Shown: positions 10,315-18,848 of the stretch, in pieces
Numbering within the stretch: the first letter of the stretch is position 1
Layout: each line of letters starts with the position of its first letter
NCBI RefSeq assembly: GCF_002927635.1
Contig: NZ_PRDS01000008.1
Span: 50,735 to 114,734, forward strand
Length of the DNA: 64,000 bases
Source of the DNA: Albidovulum inexpectatum
Lineage (GTDB): Bacteria; Pseudomonadota; Alphaproteobacteria; Rhodobacterales; Rhodobacteraceae
Reading direction: 5' to 3'
Program-made: the position numbers and the translations under genes
Notes under the pieces: model-generated
The model's input: only the letters and a program-made list of their open reading frames with translations
What the model was told of the DNA's origin: nothing
Database searches by the model: none

Positions 10315-11307
10315 ATGCGTACGGTTCTTTGGCTGATTGCCCTTGTGGCGGTGCTTTTCGCGGCTGGCTGGCATCTTGCCGCCCGGCAGATCCGGTCCGG
10401 GATTGGTCAGGCACTGGCCGGGATGCAGGCCACCGGGCAGGCCAGCGTGGCCGATTGGAGATTGCAGGGCTTCCCCTGGCGTTTCGACCTGACCCTGCAA
10501 GAGCCGCGCCTTGCATCCGCGGACGGGCAGTTCGCATGGGCCGCGCCGAAGCTCGAGCTGCACGCATTGTCCTATCGTCCGCATCATCTGATCGCCGTGT
10601 TGCCCGCGCGCCAGACGGTCTGGCTTGGAGGCGAAGAGATCGACATCCAGACCGCCGATGCGCGCGCCAGCGCGGTGACCCGAATATCGACGGACGTGCC
10701 GCTTGAACGCGCAAATGTCGTCGCGCGCGATCTGCGCCTGACGGGGCGTCTCGACTGGTCCATGACAGTGACCGAGCTGCGCCTCGCGGCCCAGGCGCTC
10801 GACGACGACCCGCTTGGCCAGAACGCCATTCGCATCGGGGCCGAGGCCACGGGCATCGACCTGAAAGGCCCCGCGCAGGCGATCCTGGCCCGGGCGGGAC
10901 TCGATGCGGAAGATGGTCACCTGAGGCTTGATGGGATCGTCGCAACGGACCGGCCGCTGGATCGCCGCGCGTTGGATGGCCGGCTGCGCGTTACCGCAGT
11001 TCGGATCACTGACCTTGCGTTCGATTGGGGCGGTTTGTCCCTGACCGGCGCGGGAGAAATGAACGTCTCTTCAGCAGGTCAGCCCGAGGGCCGGATCGAT
11101 CTGTCGCTGCGCAACTGGCGCGCATTATTGCCGGTGTTGCGGCAGGCGGGGCTGATCCAGCCGCGATCCCAGGCCATGGCCGAAAGCATGCTGGGCATGC
11201 TGGCCGCATCGGATGGCAATCCGGACACGCTTTCGCTGCCACTGGTCCTGTCTGGCGGCGCGATGGCGCTGGGGCCGTTGCCGCTTGGCCCCGCGCCCCG
11301 GTTCTGA
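10315..11307 (+). CDS. DUF2125 domain-containing protein, likely exported or membrane-anchored
   Basis: 330 residues of unknown function. It begins with a hydrophobic signal-anchor (MRTVLWLIALVAVLFAAGW). The DUF2125 hallmark WRLQGFPWRFDLTLQEPRL follows, then long beta-rich stretches, consistent with a periplasmic beta-taco-like protein of the AsmA/DUF2125 type. I chose ATG 10315, which has the ribosome site GAGGAAAGG close upstream and the signal sequence at its start; the frame itself opens at 10138. It is divergent from the cyclotransferase gene and its stop abuts the convergent tyrA stop. DUF2125 proteins are common in alphaproteobacteria; I cannot assign a substrate. Confidence 0.85.
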   Translation: MRTVLWLIALVAVLFAAGWHLAARQIRSGIGQALAGMQATGQASVADWRLQGFPWRFDLTLQEPRLASADGQFAWAAPKLELHALSYRPHHLIAVLPARQTVWLGGEEIDIQTADARASAVTRISTDVPLERANVVARDLRLTGRLDWSMTVTELRLAAQALDDDPLGQNAIRIGAEATGIDLKGPAQAILARAGLDAEDGHLRLDGIVATDRPLDRRALDGRLRVTAVRITDLAFDWGGLSLTGAGEMNVSSAGQPEGRIDLSLRNWRALLPVLRQAGLIQPRSQAMAESMLGMLAASDGNPDTLSLPLVLSGGAMALGPLPLGPAPRF

Positions 11308-12231
11308 TCACTCCTCCTGGGCCTTGACCCGTCCGAAGTCGGGCGCGGCAGTGTCCTGCCCGGCCTCGATGATGCCGCGGCGGATCGCGCGCGTGCGGGT
11401 GAAATAGTCATGCAGCGTCTTGCCATCCTCCATTCGGATCGCGCGCTGCAGGACGAAAAGTTCCTCCATGAAGCGGCCCAGGATGTCCAGCGTCGCCTCC
11501 TTGTTCGTCAGAAAGACGTCGCGCCACATCGTCGGGTCCGAGGCCGCGATGCGCGTGAAATCACGAAAGCCTGCGGCAGAATACTTGATGATCTCGCTCT
11601 CGGTGACCTGCGCCAGATGGTCGGCCACCCCCACCATCGTATAGGCGATCAGGTGGGGCGTGTGGCTGGTCACGGCCAGAACGCGGTCGTGATGGGCGGC
11701 GTCCATCTGCTCGACATTCGCGCCCATGCCCTGCCATAGGCGGGTCAGCCGCTCGACGGCCACGGGCCGGGCATGCCCCGGAACCAGCAGGCAGAAGCGA
11801 TTGCGAAACAGTGTCGCAAAACCCGCGCGCGGCCCCGAATGTTCCGTCCCGGCCAAGGGGTGGCCAGGCACGAAATCCACGCCTTCGGGAATGTGCGGCG
11901 CCACGGCCTCGATCACCGCCTGCTTGACGGACCCCACATCCGTGACGGTCGCGCCCGGCTTCAGATGGTCGCGGATCTCGGCCGCGATCGGCCCCATGGC
12001 CAGCACGGGCACGGCCAGGACGACCAGGTCGGCATCCTTGACCGCTTCGGCAGCCGTGTCGAAGACCTCATCGCAGAACCCGACTTCCAGCGCCGCCTTG
12101 CGGGTCTCCTCGCTGCGGGCATGGCCGACGACGCTTCCGGCCAGATTCCATTTCTTCATCGCATGCCCCATGGACGAGGCAATCAGCCCCAGGCCGATCA
12201 GGGCAACACGGTCATAGATCTGCTGGCTCAT
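11308..12231 (-). CDS. tyrA: Prephenate/arogenate dehydrogenase
   Basis: NAD(P)-dependent oxidative decarboxylation in tyrosine synthesis. It has 307 residues. The nucleotide-binding fold starts with [26 protein letters not shown] is the conserved substrate loop, and [17 protein letters not shown] carries the catalytic-region histidines. I start at ATG 12229-12231 ([11 protein letters not shown]), which overlaps the hisC stop as ATGA, rather than the longer frame to 12276. There is no fused chorismate mutase domain, so this is the monofunctional TyrA/TyrC type. The hisC-tyrA pairing is common in this family of bacteria, where the HisC product may also transaminate aromatic precursors. Confidence 0.95.
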   Translation of the reverse strand: MSQQIYDRVALIGLGLIASSMGHAMKKWNLAGSVVGHARSEETRKAALEVGFCDEVFDTAAEAVKDADLVVLAVPVLAMGPIAAEIRDHLKPGATVTDVGSVKQAVIEAVAPHIPEGVDFVPGHPLAGTEHSGPRAGFATLFRNRFCLLVPGHARPVAVERLTRLWQGMGANVEQMDAAHHDRVLAVTSHTPHLIAYTMVGVADHLAQVTESEIIKYSAAGFRDFTRIAASDPTMWRDVFLTNKEATLDILGRFMEELFVLQRAIRMEDGKTLHDYFTRTRAIRRGIIEAGQDTAAPDFGRVKAQEE

Positions 12232-13313
12232 GCCTTCCCCTTGAACGCTGCGATGGCGGCGGCCACGCGACGACATGCCGATTCGTCACCGATCGTGATG
12301 CGCAGACAATGCGGCAGGCCGTAGCTGCCGACGCGCCGCACGATCAGGCCCTGGGTCTTCAGGTAATCGTCGCATTGCCCGGCCTCGGCCGCATCGGCAA
12401 ACCGGGCAAGGATGAAATTGCCATGCGACGGGTCCGAGTGCACGCCAAGATCGGCCAGCGCCGCGGCTAGCCAGGCGCGCAGGCGGGCATTCTCGGCGCG
12501 GCACCGCGCGATATGGGCCTGGTCGCGCATGGCCGCTTCGGCCGCGGCAATCTGGCCATGGGACAGGTTGAACGGGTTGCGGATGCGGTTCAACACATCG
12601 ACGATCGCGCGCGGGCCGTAGCCCCAGCCAATCCGCAAGCCGCCCAAACCATAGATCTTGGAAAAGGTCCGCGTCATGAAGACGTTGGGGTATTCGGTCG
12701 CCAGCCGCGCACCGCCGTCGAAACCTTCGACATATTCGGCATAGGCGCCATCCAGCACCAGCATGACATGCGTCGGCAGCGCGCGGGCCAGACGTTCGAC
12801 CTCGGACTCGTCCAGCATCGTGCCCGTCGGGTTGTTCGGATTGGCGATGAACACGATCTGCGTGCGTTCGGTCACGGCCGACAGGATCGCATCGACATCG
12901 ACCCGCCTGTCACGGTCCGGCACCTTCACGGGCGTCGCGCCAACCGCGCGCGCGGCGATCGGATACATGAGGAATCCATGCTCGGTATGGATGACCTCTC
13001 CACCCGGCCCGGCATAGGCCTGGGCCAGCAGCAGCAGGATCTCGTCCGACCCCGTGCCGCAGACGATCCGGTCCGGGTCAAGACCATGAACCTCGGCGAT
13101 CGCCGCGCGCAGGCTGGCATGGTCGGTCGAGGGATAGCGGTGCAGATCGTGCACCGCGCGCAGATAGGCCTCCTTGGCCGCGTCGGACGGGCCAAAGGGA
13201 TTTTCGTTCGACGACAGCTTCACCGGGTTTGCCACGCCCGCGATCTGGCTGGCACCGCCTTCGTAAAGATCGATGCCCATTATGCCCGGCTGGGGTCTGG
13301 GAAGGTCGTTCAT
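12228..13313 (-). CDS. hisC: Histidinol-phosphate / aromatic aminotransferase
   Basis: PLP-dependent fold-type I aminotransferase, 361 residues, that converts imidazole-acetol phosphate to histidinol phosphate and often also acts on aromatic keto acids. Recognisable blocks are [12 protein letters not shown] near the N-terminus, [24 protein letters not shown], and [18 protein letters not shown] with the PLP lysine. I start at ATG 13311-13313 ([11 protein letters not shown]), a normal distance from the first conserved block; the frame opens earlier at 13364. It overlaps tyrA by four bases, so histidine and tyrosine synthesis are linked in one transcript. The rpsD terminator lies just upstream. 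Confidence 0.95.
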   Translation of the reverse strand: MNDLPRPQPGIMGIDLYEGGASQIAGVANPVKLSSNENPFGPSDAAKEAYLRAVHDLHRYPSTDHASLRAAIAEVHGLDPDRIVCGTGSDEILLLLAQAYAGPGGEVIHTEHGFLMYPIAARAVGATPVKVPDRDRRVDVDAILSAVTERTQIVFIANPNNPTGTMLDESEVERLARALPTHVMLVLDGAYAEYVEGFDGGARLATEYPNVFMTRTFSKIYGLGGLRIGWGYGPRAIVDVLNRIRNPFNLSHGQIAAAEAAMRDQAHIARCRAENARLRAWLAAALADLGVHSDPSHGNFILARFADAAEAGQCDDYLKTQGLIVRRVGSYGLPHCLRITIGDESACRRVAAAIAAFKGKA

Positions 13314-13381
13314 CTGTGCCCTCGACTTGGGTTCACGGCTTTCTAGCAGCCCCTGCGCGGCCAATGCCAGAGGCTTGAGTC

Positions 13382-13416
13382 ACAAAGAAAAGGGGCCGCG
13401 GCAAAACCGCGACCCC
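13382..13416 (-). terminator. Intrinsic terminator of rpsD
   Basis: On the reverse strand GGGGTCGCGG pairs with CCGCGGCCCC around the loop TTTTG, followed by TTTTCTTT. It lies between the rpsD stop and the hisC start and separates the two units. This is the most canonical terminator in the window. Confidence 0.9.
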
Positions 13417-13441
13417 CGAACGTTCGATCCGTGCAGACGGA

Positions 13442-14062
13442 TCAGTTCTTGGCGTAGAATTCGACGACCAGGTTCGGTTCCATCTGAACCGGATACGGCA
13501 CGTCGGCCAGCGTCGGGGTGCGCAGGAAGGTGGCGGTCATCTTGGAATGATCGACCTCCAGGTAATCGGGCACGTCACGCTCGGCCAGGCTGACGGCTTC
13601 CAGGACCAGCGCCATCTGCTTGGACTTGTCGCGCACGGCGATCACGTCGCCTTCCTTGACGCGATAGCTGGGGATGTTCACGCGCTTGCCGTTCACGGTA
13701 ACGTGGCCGTGGTTGACGAACTGGCGCGCGGCAAAGATGGTCGGCACGAACTTGGCGCGATAGACGACCGCGTCCAGGCGGCGCTCCAGAAGGCCGATCA
13801 GGTTTTCACCCGTATCGCCCTTGACCCGGGCGGCCTCGGCATAGATGCGCTTGAACTGCTTTTCGGTCAGGTCGCCGTAATAACCCTTCAGCTTCTGCTT
13901 GGCGCGCAGCTGAATGCCGAAATCCGAAAGCTTGCCCTTGCGGCGCTGGCCATGCTGGCCGGGGCCGTATTCACGACGGTTGACCGGGGATTTCGGACGA
14001 CCCCAGATGTTCTCGCCCATCCGGCGGTCGATCTTGTACTTGGCAGCGGTGCGTTTGGTCAC
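13442..14062 (-). CDS. rpsD: 30S ribosomal protein S4
   Basis: Primary 16S rRNA-binding protein that nucleates 30S assembly. It has 206 residues. The N-terminal part reads [20 protein letters not shown], and an S4 RNA-binding domain follows ([33 protein letters not shown]). The frame opens at 14140, but the true start is GTG 14060-14062: AAGGAG sits 9 bases upstream and this gives the standard length and beginning. It is a stand-alone gene with its own strong promoter and terminator, not part of the alpha operon. The roughly 130-base structured leader may carry regulation. Confidence 0.97.
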   Translation of the reverse strand: MTKRTAAKYKIDRRMGENIWGRPKSPVNRREYGPGQHGQRRKGKLSDFGIQLRAKQKLKGYYGDLTEKQFKRIYAEAARVKGDTGENLIGLLERRLDAVVYRAKFVPTIFAARQFVNHGHVTVNGKRVNIPSYRVKEGDVIAVRDKSKQMALVLEAVSLAERDVPDYLEVDHSKMTATFLRTPTLADVPYPVQMEPNLVVEFYAKN

Positions 14063-14194
14063 CTCTGATCTCCTTCGTTGTGGCGCCGCGCTCGGGCGGC
14101 AGTGAAGGGCGTTGTCCTTTCCCTTTCGGGCGACAGGCATCCCCTTGCGGGGGCCACCAACACCAATTGAACCCCGGACTCTCCGCTCGGGGAT
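14063..14194 (-). other. Structured 5' leader of rpsD
   Basis: Reading the reverse strand, three hairpins follow the promoter: CCCCG...CGGGG around a purine-rich loop, CCCCCGCAAGGGG, and CCC-GAAA-GGG with a GNRA tetraloop extended by GTC/GAC. S4 autoregulates through mRNA leaders in other bacteria. A similar role here is inference. Confidence 0.45.
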
Positions 14195-14200
14195 GGCGGG

Positions 14201-14228
14201 CTTATAGCGGCGCGGCGGGCGGTGTCAA
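14201..14228 (-). promoter_or_regulatory. Strong sigma70-type promoter of rpsD
   Basis: On the reverse strand a perfect -35 TTGACA (14223-14228) is separated by 16 bases of pure G/C from the -10 TATAAG (14201-14206). It lies 14 bases beyond the nrdJ stop. The start point would be near 14194, leaving a leader of about 130 nt. Confidence 0.8.
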
Positions 14229-14241
14229 CGCCCTTTCCCCG

Positions 14242-16506
14242 TCAGCCGCATTTCGAATAACCGCACGAGGCGCAGGTCATGCAGCCTTCGATCATCTGCA
14301 TGTCGTACTGGCCGCAGGACGGACAGGCCGGGCCGCGCGGTGCCTCGCCCACGACCTTCACATCGGCCTTGGGGTCGGACTTCAGCCCCAGCCCTTCGCC
14401 CTCGATGAATCCGATCGCGATCATGTGACGCTCGATCACCCCGCCGATGGCGGCCAGGATCGACGGAATGTAACGCCCGTTCACCCAGGCGCCGCCGCGC
14501 GGATCGAAGACCGCCTTCAATTCCTCGACCACGAAGCTGACGTCTCCTCCGCGCCGGAACACGGCCGAGATCATCCGCGTCAGCGCCACGGTCCAGGCGA
14601 AATGCTCCATGTTCTTGGAGTTGATGAAGACCTCGAAGGGCCGCCGACGCCCGCCCTGCACGATGTCGTTGATCGTGATGTAGATCGCATGCTCGCTGCC
14701 CGGCCATTTCAGCTTGTAGGTCGTGCCTTCCAGGGCCTGGGGCCGCTCCAGCGGCTCGGACAGATAGACGACATCGGCGCCTTGATCGACTTCCGGCGCC
14801 TTTTCGGCCGATTCGGACACCGACAGCACCGACCCGGTAACCGGGTTCGGCCGATAGGTCGTGCAGCCCTTGCAGCCGCTTTCATAGGCCGCAAGATACA
14901 CATCCTTGAATGCCTCGAAGCTGATTTCCTCGGGGCAGTTGATGGTCTTGGAAATCGACGAATCGACCCATTTCTGCGCCGCCGCCTGCATCCGCACATG
15001 GTCCAGCGGCGCCAGCGTCTGGGCATCGACGAACCAGTCGGGCAAGGGCGCATCGCCAAAGCGTTCGCGCCACAGCTGCACGGCGTAGTCCACGACCTCT
15101 TCCTCGATGCGCGAGCCGTCCTTCAGCAGAACCTTGCGCTTGTAGGCATAGGCGAAGACCGGCTCGATCCCCGACGAGACATTGCCCGCATAAAGGCTGA
15201 TCGTGCCCGTGGGCGCGATCGAGGTCAGCAATGCGTTGCGGATGCCGTGCCTCGCCACGGCTTCGCGCACGTCCTCGTCCATCTGGCGCATCGTGCCCGA
15301 GGCAAGGTATTTCTCGGCGTCGAACAGCGGGAAGGCGCCCTTCTCGCGCGCAAGGTCCACGCTGGCCAGATAGGCCGTGTGGGCGATGCGGTGCATCCAT
15401 TCCTCGGTCTGCCGCGCGGCCTCCTCAGAGCCATAACGCAGCTTCAGCATCAGCAGCGCGTCCGCAAGTCCCGTGACGCCCAGTCCGATGCGGCGCTTGG
15501 CGTGGGCCTCTTCCTTCTGCTGGGGCAGCGGGAAACGGCTGGCATCGATGGTGTTGTCCATCATCCGAACGGCCGTGCGCACCAGTTCGTCCAGCTCCTG
15601 CAGGTCCAGTTCGGCGTCCTCGCCAAAGGGATCGCGCACCAGCCGCGCCAGGTTGATCGAGCCCAGAAGACAGGCGCCATAGGGCGGCAGAGGCTGTTCG
15701 CCGCAGGGATTGGTGGCCGCGATCGTCTCGCAATAGGACAGGTTGTTCATCGCGTTGATGCGATCGATGAAGATCACGCCCGGTTCGGCATAGTCATAGG
15801 TCGCCCGCATGATCTTGTTCCAAAGATCGCGAGCCTGGACCGTGCGATAGACCTTGCCGCCAAAGACCAGATCCCACGGCTTGTCCTGCCGGACCGCATC
15901 CATGAACGGATCGGTGACAAGCACCGACAGGTTGAAATTGCGCAGTCGCGCCGGGTCGCGCTTGGCCTCGATGAAGGCTTCGATGTCCGGGTGGTCGCAG
16001 CGCATCGTGGCCATCATCGCCCCGCGCCGCGAGCCCGCCGACATGATCGTGCGGCACATCGCATCCCAGACATCCATGAACGACAGCGGACCCGAGGCAT
16101 CGGCGCCCACGCCCTTGACCTCGGCCCCGCGCGGGCGGATGGTCGAAAAGTCATAGCCGATCCCGCCGCCCTGCTGCATCGTCAGCGCGGCCTCCTTCAG
16201 CATCTCGAAGATGCCCGCCATGTCATCTGGGATCGTGCCCATCACGAAGCAGTTGAACAGGGTCACGTTGCGTCCCGTGCCCGCCCCGGCCGTGATCCGG
16301 CCCGCGGGAAGAAAGCGGAAATCCTCAAGCGCGGCGTAGAACCGTTCCTCCCAAGTCTCGGGCTCTTTCTCCACGGCGGCCAGCGCGCGCGCCACGCGCC
16401 GCCAGGTATCCTCGACCGTGCCGTCGATCGGCGTTCCGTCAGCAGACTTGAAGCGGTATTTCATGTCCCAGATGGACTCGGCGATGGGGGCGGCAAAACG
16501 GCTCAT
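14242..16506 (-). CDS. nrdJ: Adenosylcobalamin-dependent (class II) ribonucleotide reductase
   Basis: Reduces ribonucleotides to deoxyribonucleotides with a B12-derived radical, with or without oxygen. It has 754 residues. A redox cysteine is at 86 (TLFNCFVMG). The hallmark N-P-C-G-E at 266-270 contains the thiyl-radical cysteine 268. LLGSINLARLV and the glycine-rich QQGGGIGYDFSTIRPRG are typical. The C-terminus is a cysteine-rich tail (CPSCGQ, CMTCASCGYSKCG) that would shuttle reducing equivalents or bind zinc. The start is ATG 16504-16506. A well-spaced promoter lies 31 bases upstream. The gap before it is only 113 bases and holds no cobalamin riboswitch that I can recognise. Confidence 0.96.
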   Translation of the reverse strand: MSRFAAPIAESIWDMKYRFKSADGTPIDGTVEDTWRRVARALAAVEKEPETWEERFYAALEDFRFLPAGRITAGAGTGRNVTLFNCFVMGTIPDDMAGIFEMLKEAALTMQQGGGIGYDFSTIRPRGAEVKGVGADASGPLSFMDVWDAMCRTIMSAGSRRGAMMATMRCDHPDIEAFIEAKRDPARLRNFNLSVLVTDPFMDAVRQDKPWDLVFGGKVYRTVQARDLWNKIMRATYDYAEPGVIFIDRINAMNNLSYCETIAATNPCGEQPLPPYGACLLGSINLARLVRDPFGEDAELDLQELDELVRTAVRMMDNTIDASRFPLPQQKEEAHAKRRIGLGVTGLADALLMLKLRYGSEEAARQTEEWMHRIAHTAYLASVDLAREKGAFPLFDAEKYLASGTMRQMDEDVREAVARHGIRNALLTSIAPTGTISLYAGNVSSGIEPVFAYAYKRKVLLKDGSRIEEEVVDYAVQLWRERFGDAPLPDWFVDAQTLAPLDHVRMQAAAQKWVDSSISKTINCPEEISFEAFKDVYLAAYESGCKGCTTYRPNPVTGSVLSVSESAEKAPEVDQGADVVYLSEPLERPQALEGTTYKLKWPGSEHAIYITINDIVQGGRRRPFEVFINSKNMEHFAWTVALTRMISAVFRRGGDVSFVVEELKAVFDPRGGAWVNGRYIPSILAAIGGVIERHMIAIGFIEGEGLGLKSDPKADVKVVGEAPRGPACPSCGQYDMQMIEGCMTCASCGYSKCG

Positions 16507-16536
16507 CGTGATCCTCGACTTTTCGAAAGGCTTTTG

Positions 16537-16565
16537 AAGATACGCAAGCGCACCGTGCCGGTCAA
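16537..16565 (-). promoter_or_regulatory. Promoter of nrdJ
   Basis: On the reverse strand TTGACC (16560-16565) is separated by 17 bases from TATCTT (16537-16542). Predicted initiation near 16530 gives a short leader of about 24 nt to the nrdJ ATG. Confidence 0.65.
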
Positions 16566-16566
16566 C

Positions 16567-16594
16567 TTGATCTCGGGGGTGCAGGCACTAGAAT
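16567..16594 (+). promoter_or_regulatory. Promoter of the DUF1489 gene
   Basis: TTGATC (16567-16572) is separated by 16 bases from TAGAAT (16589-16594), and initiation would be near 16601. Its -35 is only one base from the opposing nrdJ -35, so the two promoters stand back to back. Confidence 0.6.
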
Positions 16595-16619
16595 ACCCAA
16601 GGTCTTGAGAAAACGCGCA

Positions 16620-17051
16620 ATGGCTGATCTGGTTCATCTGGTAAAACTCTGCGTCGGCGCCGACAGCGTCGAGGACCTGCTGGCCTGGCATGCGGCCAAT
16701 CCCTCGCCCCTGCCCGGCGGGGCGCGCCGTCATGTCACGCGGATGTGGCCAAGGCGCGCCGAAGAGCTGCTGAACGGCGGATCGCTGTATTGGGTCATAA
16801 AGGGCGCGATCCTGTGCCGCCAGAGGGTCCTGCGGCTGGAAGAGGTCGACGGCCAGGACGGCAAACCGCGCTGCGCGATCATCCTGGACCCCGAGGTTAT
16901 CCGGACCGAACCCGCGCCACGCCGGCCGTTCCAGGGCTGGCGCTATCTCGACCCGCAGGATGCGCCGCGCGATTTGCGCGTGGGGTCCGCACAGGACGAT
17001 ACCTTGCCGCCCGGCCTGGCCGAGGCGCTTGCCGAATTCGGCATACGCTGA
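16620..17051 (+). CDS. DUF1489 family protein
   Basis: 143 residues, soluble, function unknown. The sequence has the conserved DUF1489 pattern: MADLVHLVKLCVG at the start, a mid-region HVTRMWPRRAEELL, GSLYWVIKGAILCRQ, and a C-terminal RRPFQGWRYLDPQDAPRDL. I start at ATG 16620, not 16605, because it begins the conserved block and suits the promoter position. It stands alone, divergent from nrdJ and convergent with hisG with one base between stops. Members are small alphaproteobacterial proteins without an assigned role, so no function is proposed. Confidence 0.85.
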   Translation: MADLVHLVKLCVGADSVEDLLAWHAANPSPLPGGARRHVTRMWPRRAEELLNGGSLYWVIKGAILCRQRVLRLEEVDGQDGKPRCAIILDPEVIRTEPAPRRPFQGWRYLDPQDAPRDLRVGSAQDDTLPPGLAEALAEFGIR

Positions 17052-17052
17052 C

Positions 17053-17757
17053 TCAGGGGCGAACCTCGTCCAGCCCCAGACGCCGGGCAAGCACGGAAAG
17101 GGTGCGGGTTTCGTCATCGCCGAACCGGGCATTGCGCGACATGAACAGCGTCGCCTGGCTGGCATGGACCAGCCCGTCCGCAAGGATCTTCAGATGATTT
17201 GCCCGCAGCGTCTCGCCGGTCGAGGTGATGTCGGCGATCGCCTCGGCGGTCAGGTTCTTCACCGTGCCCTCGGTCGCGCCCTGGCTGTCCACAAGCTGAT
17301 AATCCGCGACGCCGTTTTCGCGCAGGAATTCGCGCACCAGGCGATGATACTTGGTCGCGATGCGCAGCCGGTGGCCATGGGTGGCGCGAAACGCCGCGGC
17401 GACCGCATCCAGATCGTCCAGCGTGTCCACGTCGATCCAGGCCGCGGGAACCGCGATCACCAGGTCGGCATGGCCAAAGCCCATCGGGACCAGCTCGCGC
17501 ACCTGGGCAGGCCAATCGGCCAGCTTCTCGCGCACGAGATCCGAGCCCGTGACCCCCAGATGGATGCGCCCCGCTGCCAGTTCCCGCGGGATTTCGCCCG
17601 CCGACAGCAGCACCAGGGACAGCCCCTCGATCCCCTCGACGCGCGCGGCGTATTCGCGTTCGGACCCCGCCTTGTGCAGACGAACGCCGCGCTGACCGAA
17701 CCAGTCGAACGTCTTTTCCATCAGCCGCCCCTTGGACGGCACCCCCAGCTTCAGCAT
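17053..17757 (-). CDS. hisG: ATP phosphoribosyltransferase catalytic subunit, short form
   Basis: First step of histidine synthesis, condensing ATP and PRPP. At 234 residues it is the short HisG form, which lacks the C-terminal regulatory domain and needs HisZ. KLGVPSKGRLMEKT at the start and GVTGSDLVREK are typical. The PRPP-binding region reads DITSTGETLRANHLKIL. It overlaps hisZ by 7 bases, giving the order hisS-hisZ-hisG. The short form plus an adjacent hisZ is internally consistent evidence for the hetero-octameric enzyme, with feedback inhibition by histidine through HisZ. Confidence 0.96.
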   Translation of the reverse strand: MLKLGVPSKGRLMEKTFDWFGQRGVRLHKAGSEREYAARVEGIEGLSLVLLSAGEIPRELAAGRIHLGVTGSDLVREKLADWPAQVRELVPMGFGHADLVIAVPAAWIDVDTLDDLDAVAAAFRATHGHRLRIATKYHRLVREFLRENGVADYQLVDSQGATEGTVKNLTAEAIADITSTGETLRANHLKILADGLVHASQATLFMSRNARFGDDETRTLSVLARRLGLDEVRP

Positions 17758-18848
17758 GGCTGCGCCCCCTTCAGGTCGGCGACAAGGCCCGGGCGGATGA
17801 CGCCGCCGACCGCCGGGATCGACCGCCCCTGCCCCAGGACGGCCGTCAGCGCGTCATAGCGCCCGCCCGAGGCCACAGGCGGCAGATCCGGGTTCGGCGC
17901 ATGGAAGGCAAAGACGAAACCGTCATAATATTCCATGGTCGAACGACCATGGCTGGCCTCGAAGTCCAGCGCATCCACGTTGATGCCGCGGCCCGCGAGG
18001 GCGTCGAGCCGCTGGGCCAGCCGATCGGTCGCGGCGCGGATCGCGGGCATCTCGGCAGCCATCTCGCGCAACCTGTCCAGGGCGGCGCCAGCCTTGCCCG
18101 ACAGGTTCAGAAGCGCCTCGATCTGGGCGACCTGCTGTGCGGGAATGGGCGGGGCCTCGGCATCCTCGACAAGGGCCGCCAGGCGCGCCTCGATCTCGAC
18201 GCGCGAACGCAGACCGATCAGCGGCGCGGCGGCCTCGGGCATGCGCCCTGCCCGCAGGTTCGCGATCAGGCGCTGACGCGACTCGGGCTGGGGCTGCAGA
18301 CCGCCAAAGCGCTCCAGCAGCCGGGTGAACCGGCGCGGGCGCCAGACATGGCGCAACAGCGCCCGCTTGCGGCTGTCGATCGTGTCCAGCCCGCGCACCG
18401 CGGCCGTCAGGATCGCGATATCCCCGGTGATGGCACGCAGGCCCAGCGGCGACAGAAGCCGGTCGAACAGGGAAAAGACCTCGGCATCGGCAGCGACCGG
18501 ATCGTCGCGGTCAAAGACCTCATAGCCGACCTGAAGGTATTCGACCGCGCGCGCCGAAGGCCGCTCCTGCTTGCGGAAGACCTCGCCCGCATAGCAATAG
18601 CGCGCGGGCTCGGCGCCCCCGGCCATGTGCATCTGCACAACGGGCACGGTGAAATCGGGGCGCAGCATCATCTCGCCGCGCAGCGGGTCGTTGGTCACAT
18701 AGGCGCGGGCGCGGATGTCCTCGCCATAAAGGTCAAGCAATGTCTCCGCAGGTTGCAGGATGTCGGCCTCGACGGCGCGGGCGCCCGCGTCGAGGAATGC
18801 CTGCATCAGCCGCGCGGCCTCGGCCCGCGCCTCGGCCTTGCCTGCCAT
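17751..18848 (-). CDS. hisZ: ATP phosphoribosyltransferase regulatory subunit
   Basis: Catalytically inactive HisRS paralogue that activates short HisG and senses histidine. It has 365 residues. Class II synthetase-like blocks are visible: LRPDFTVPVVQMHM, ARYCYAGEVFRKQ and VEYLQVGYEVFDRDDP (motif 2-like). The C-terminal SGGRYDALTAVLG corresponds to motif 3. No anticodon-binding domain follows. The ATG directly abuts the hisS stop and the gene overlaps hisG, so hisS-hisZ-hisG are almost certainly co-transcribed. In sequence it differs from the neighbouring true HisRS by lacking the complete histidine A motifs. Confidence 0.95.
   Translation of the reverse strand: MAGKAEARAEAARLMQAFLDAGARAVEADILQPAETLLDLYGEDIRARAYVTNDPLRGEMMLRPDFTVPVVQMHMAGGAEPARYCYAGEVFRKQERPSARAVEYLQVGYEVFDRDDPVAADAEVFSLFDRLLSPLGLRAITGDIAILTAAVRGLDTIDSRKRALLRHVWRPRRFTRLLERFGGLQPQPESRQRLIANLRAGRMPEAAAPLIGLRSRVEIEARLAALVEDAEAPPIPAQQVAQIEALLNLSGKAGAALDRLREMAAEMPAIRAATDRLAQRLDALAGRGINVDALDFEASHGRSTMEYYDGFVFAFHAPNPDLPPVASGGRYDALTAVLGQGRSIPAVGGVIRPGLVADLKGAQPC

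Noticed and set aside
6891..10706. 1271-codon open frame on the plus strand opposite the MotA/MotB-like genes, plus similar long frames at 14080-16608, 17901-20375, 22039-25356 and 27465-30086
   Set aside because: These lie opposite genes with clear family motifs. Their translations are Arg/Gln/His/Gly-rich without any recognisable domain, the normal result of high third-position GC.
14160..14205. tRNA-like fragment (a GGTTCAATT T-loop-like string) in the rpsD leader
   Set aside because: No acceptor, D-arm or anticodon stem can be built around it; it lies in the rpsD transcript and forms a simple hairpin instead.
16507..16619. Cobalamin riboswitch upstream of the B12-dependent nrdJ
   Set aside because: The gap is 113 bases and is filled by two back-to-back promoters. 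The predicted nrdJ leader is only about 24 nt, too short for the aptamer.
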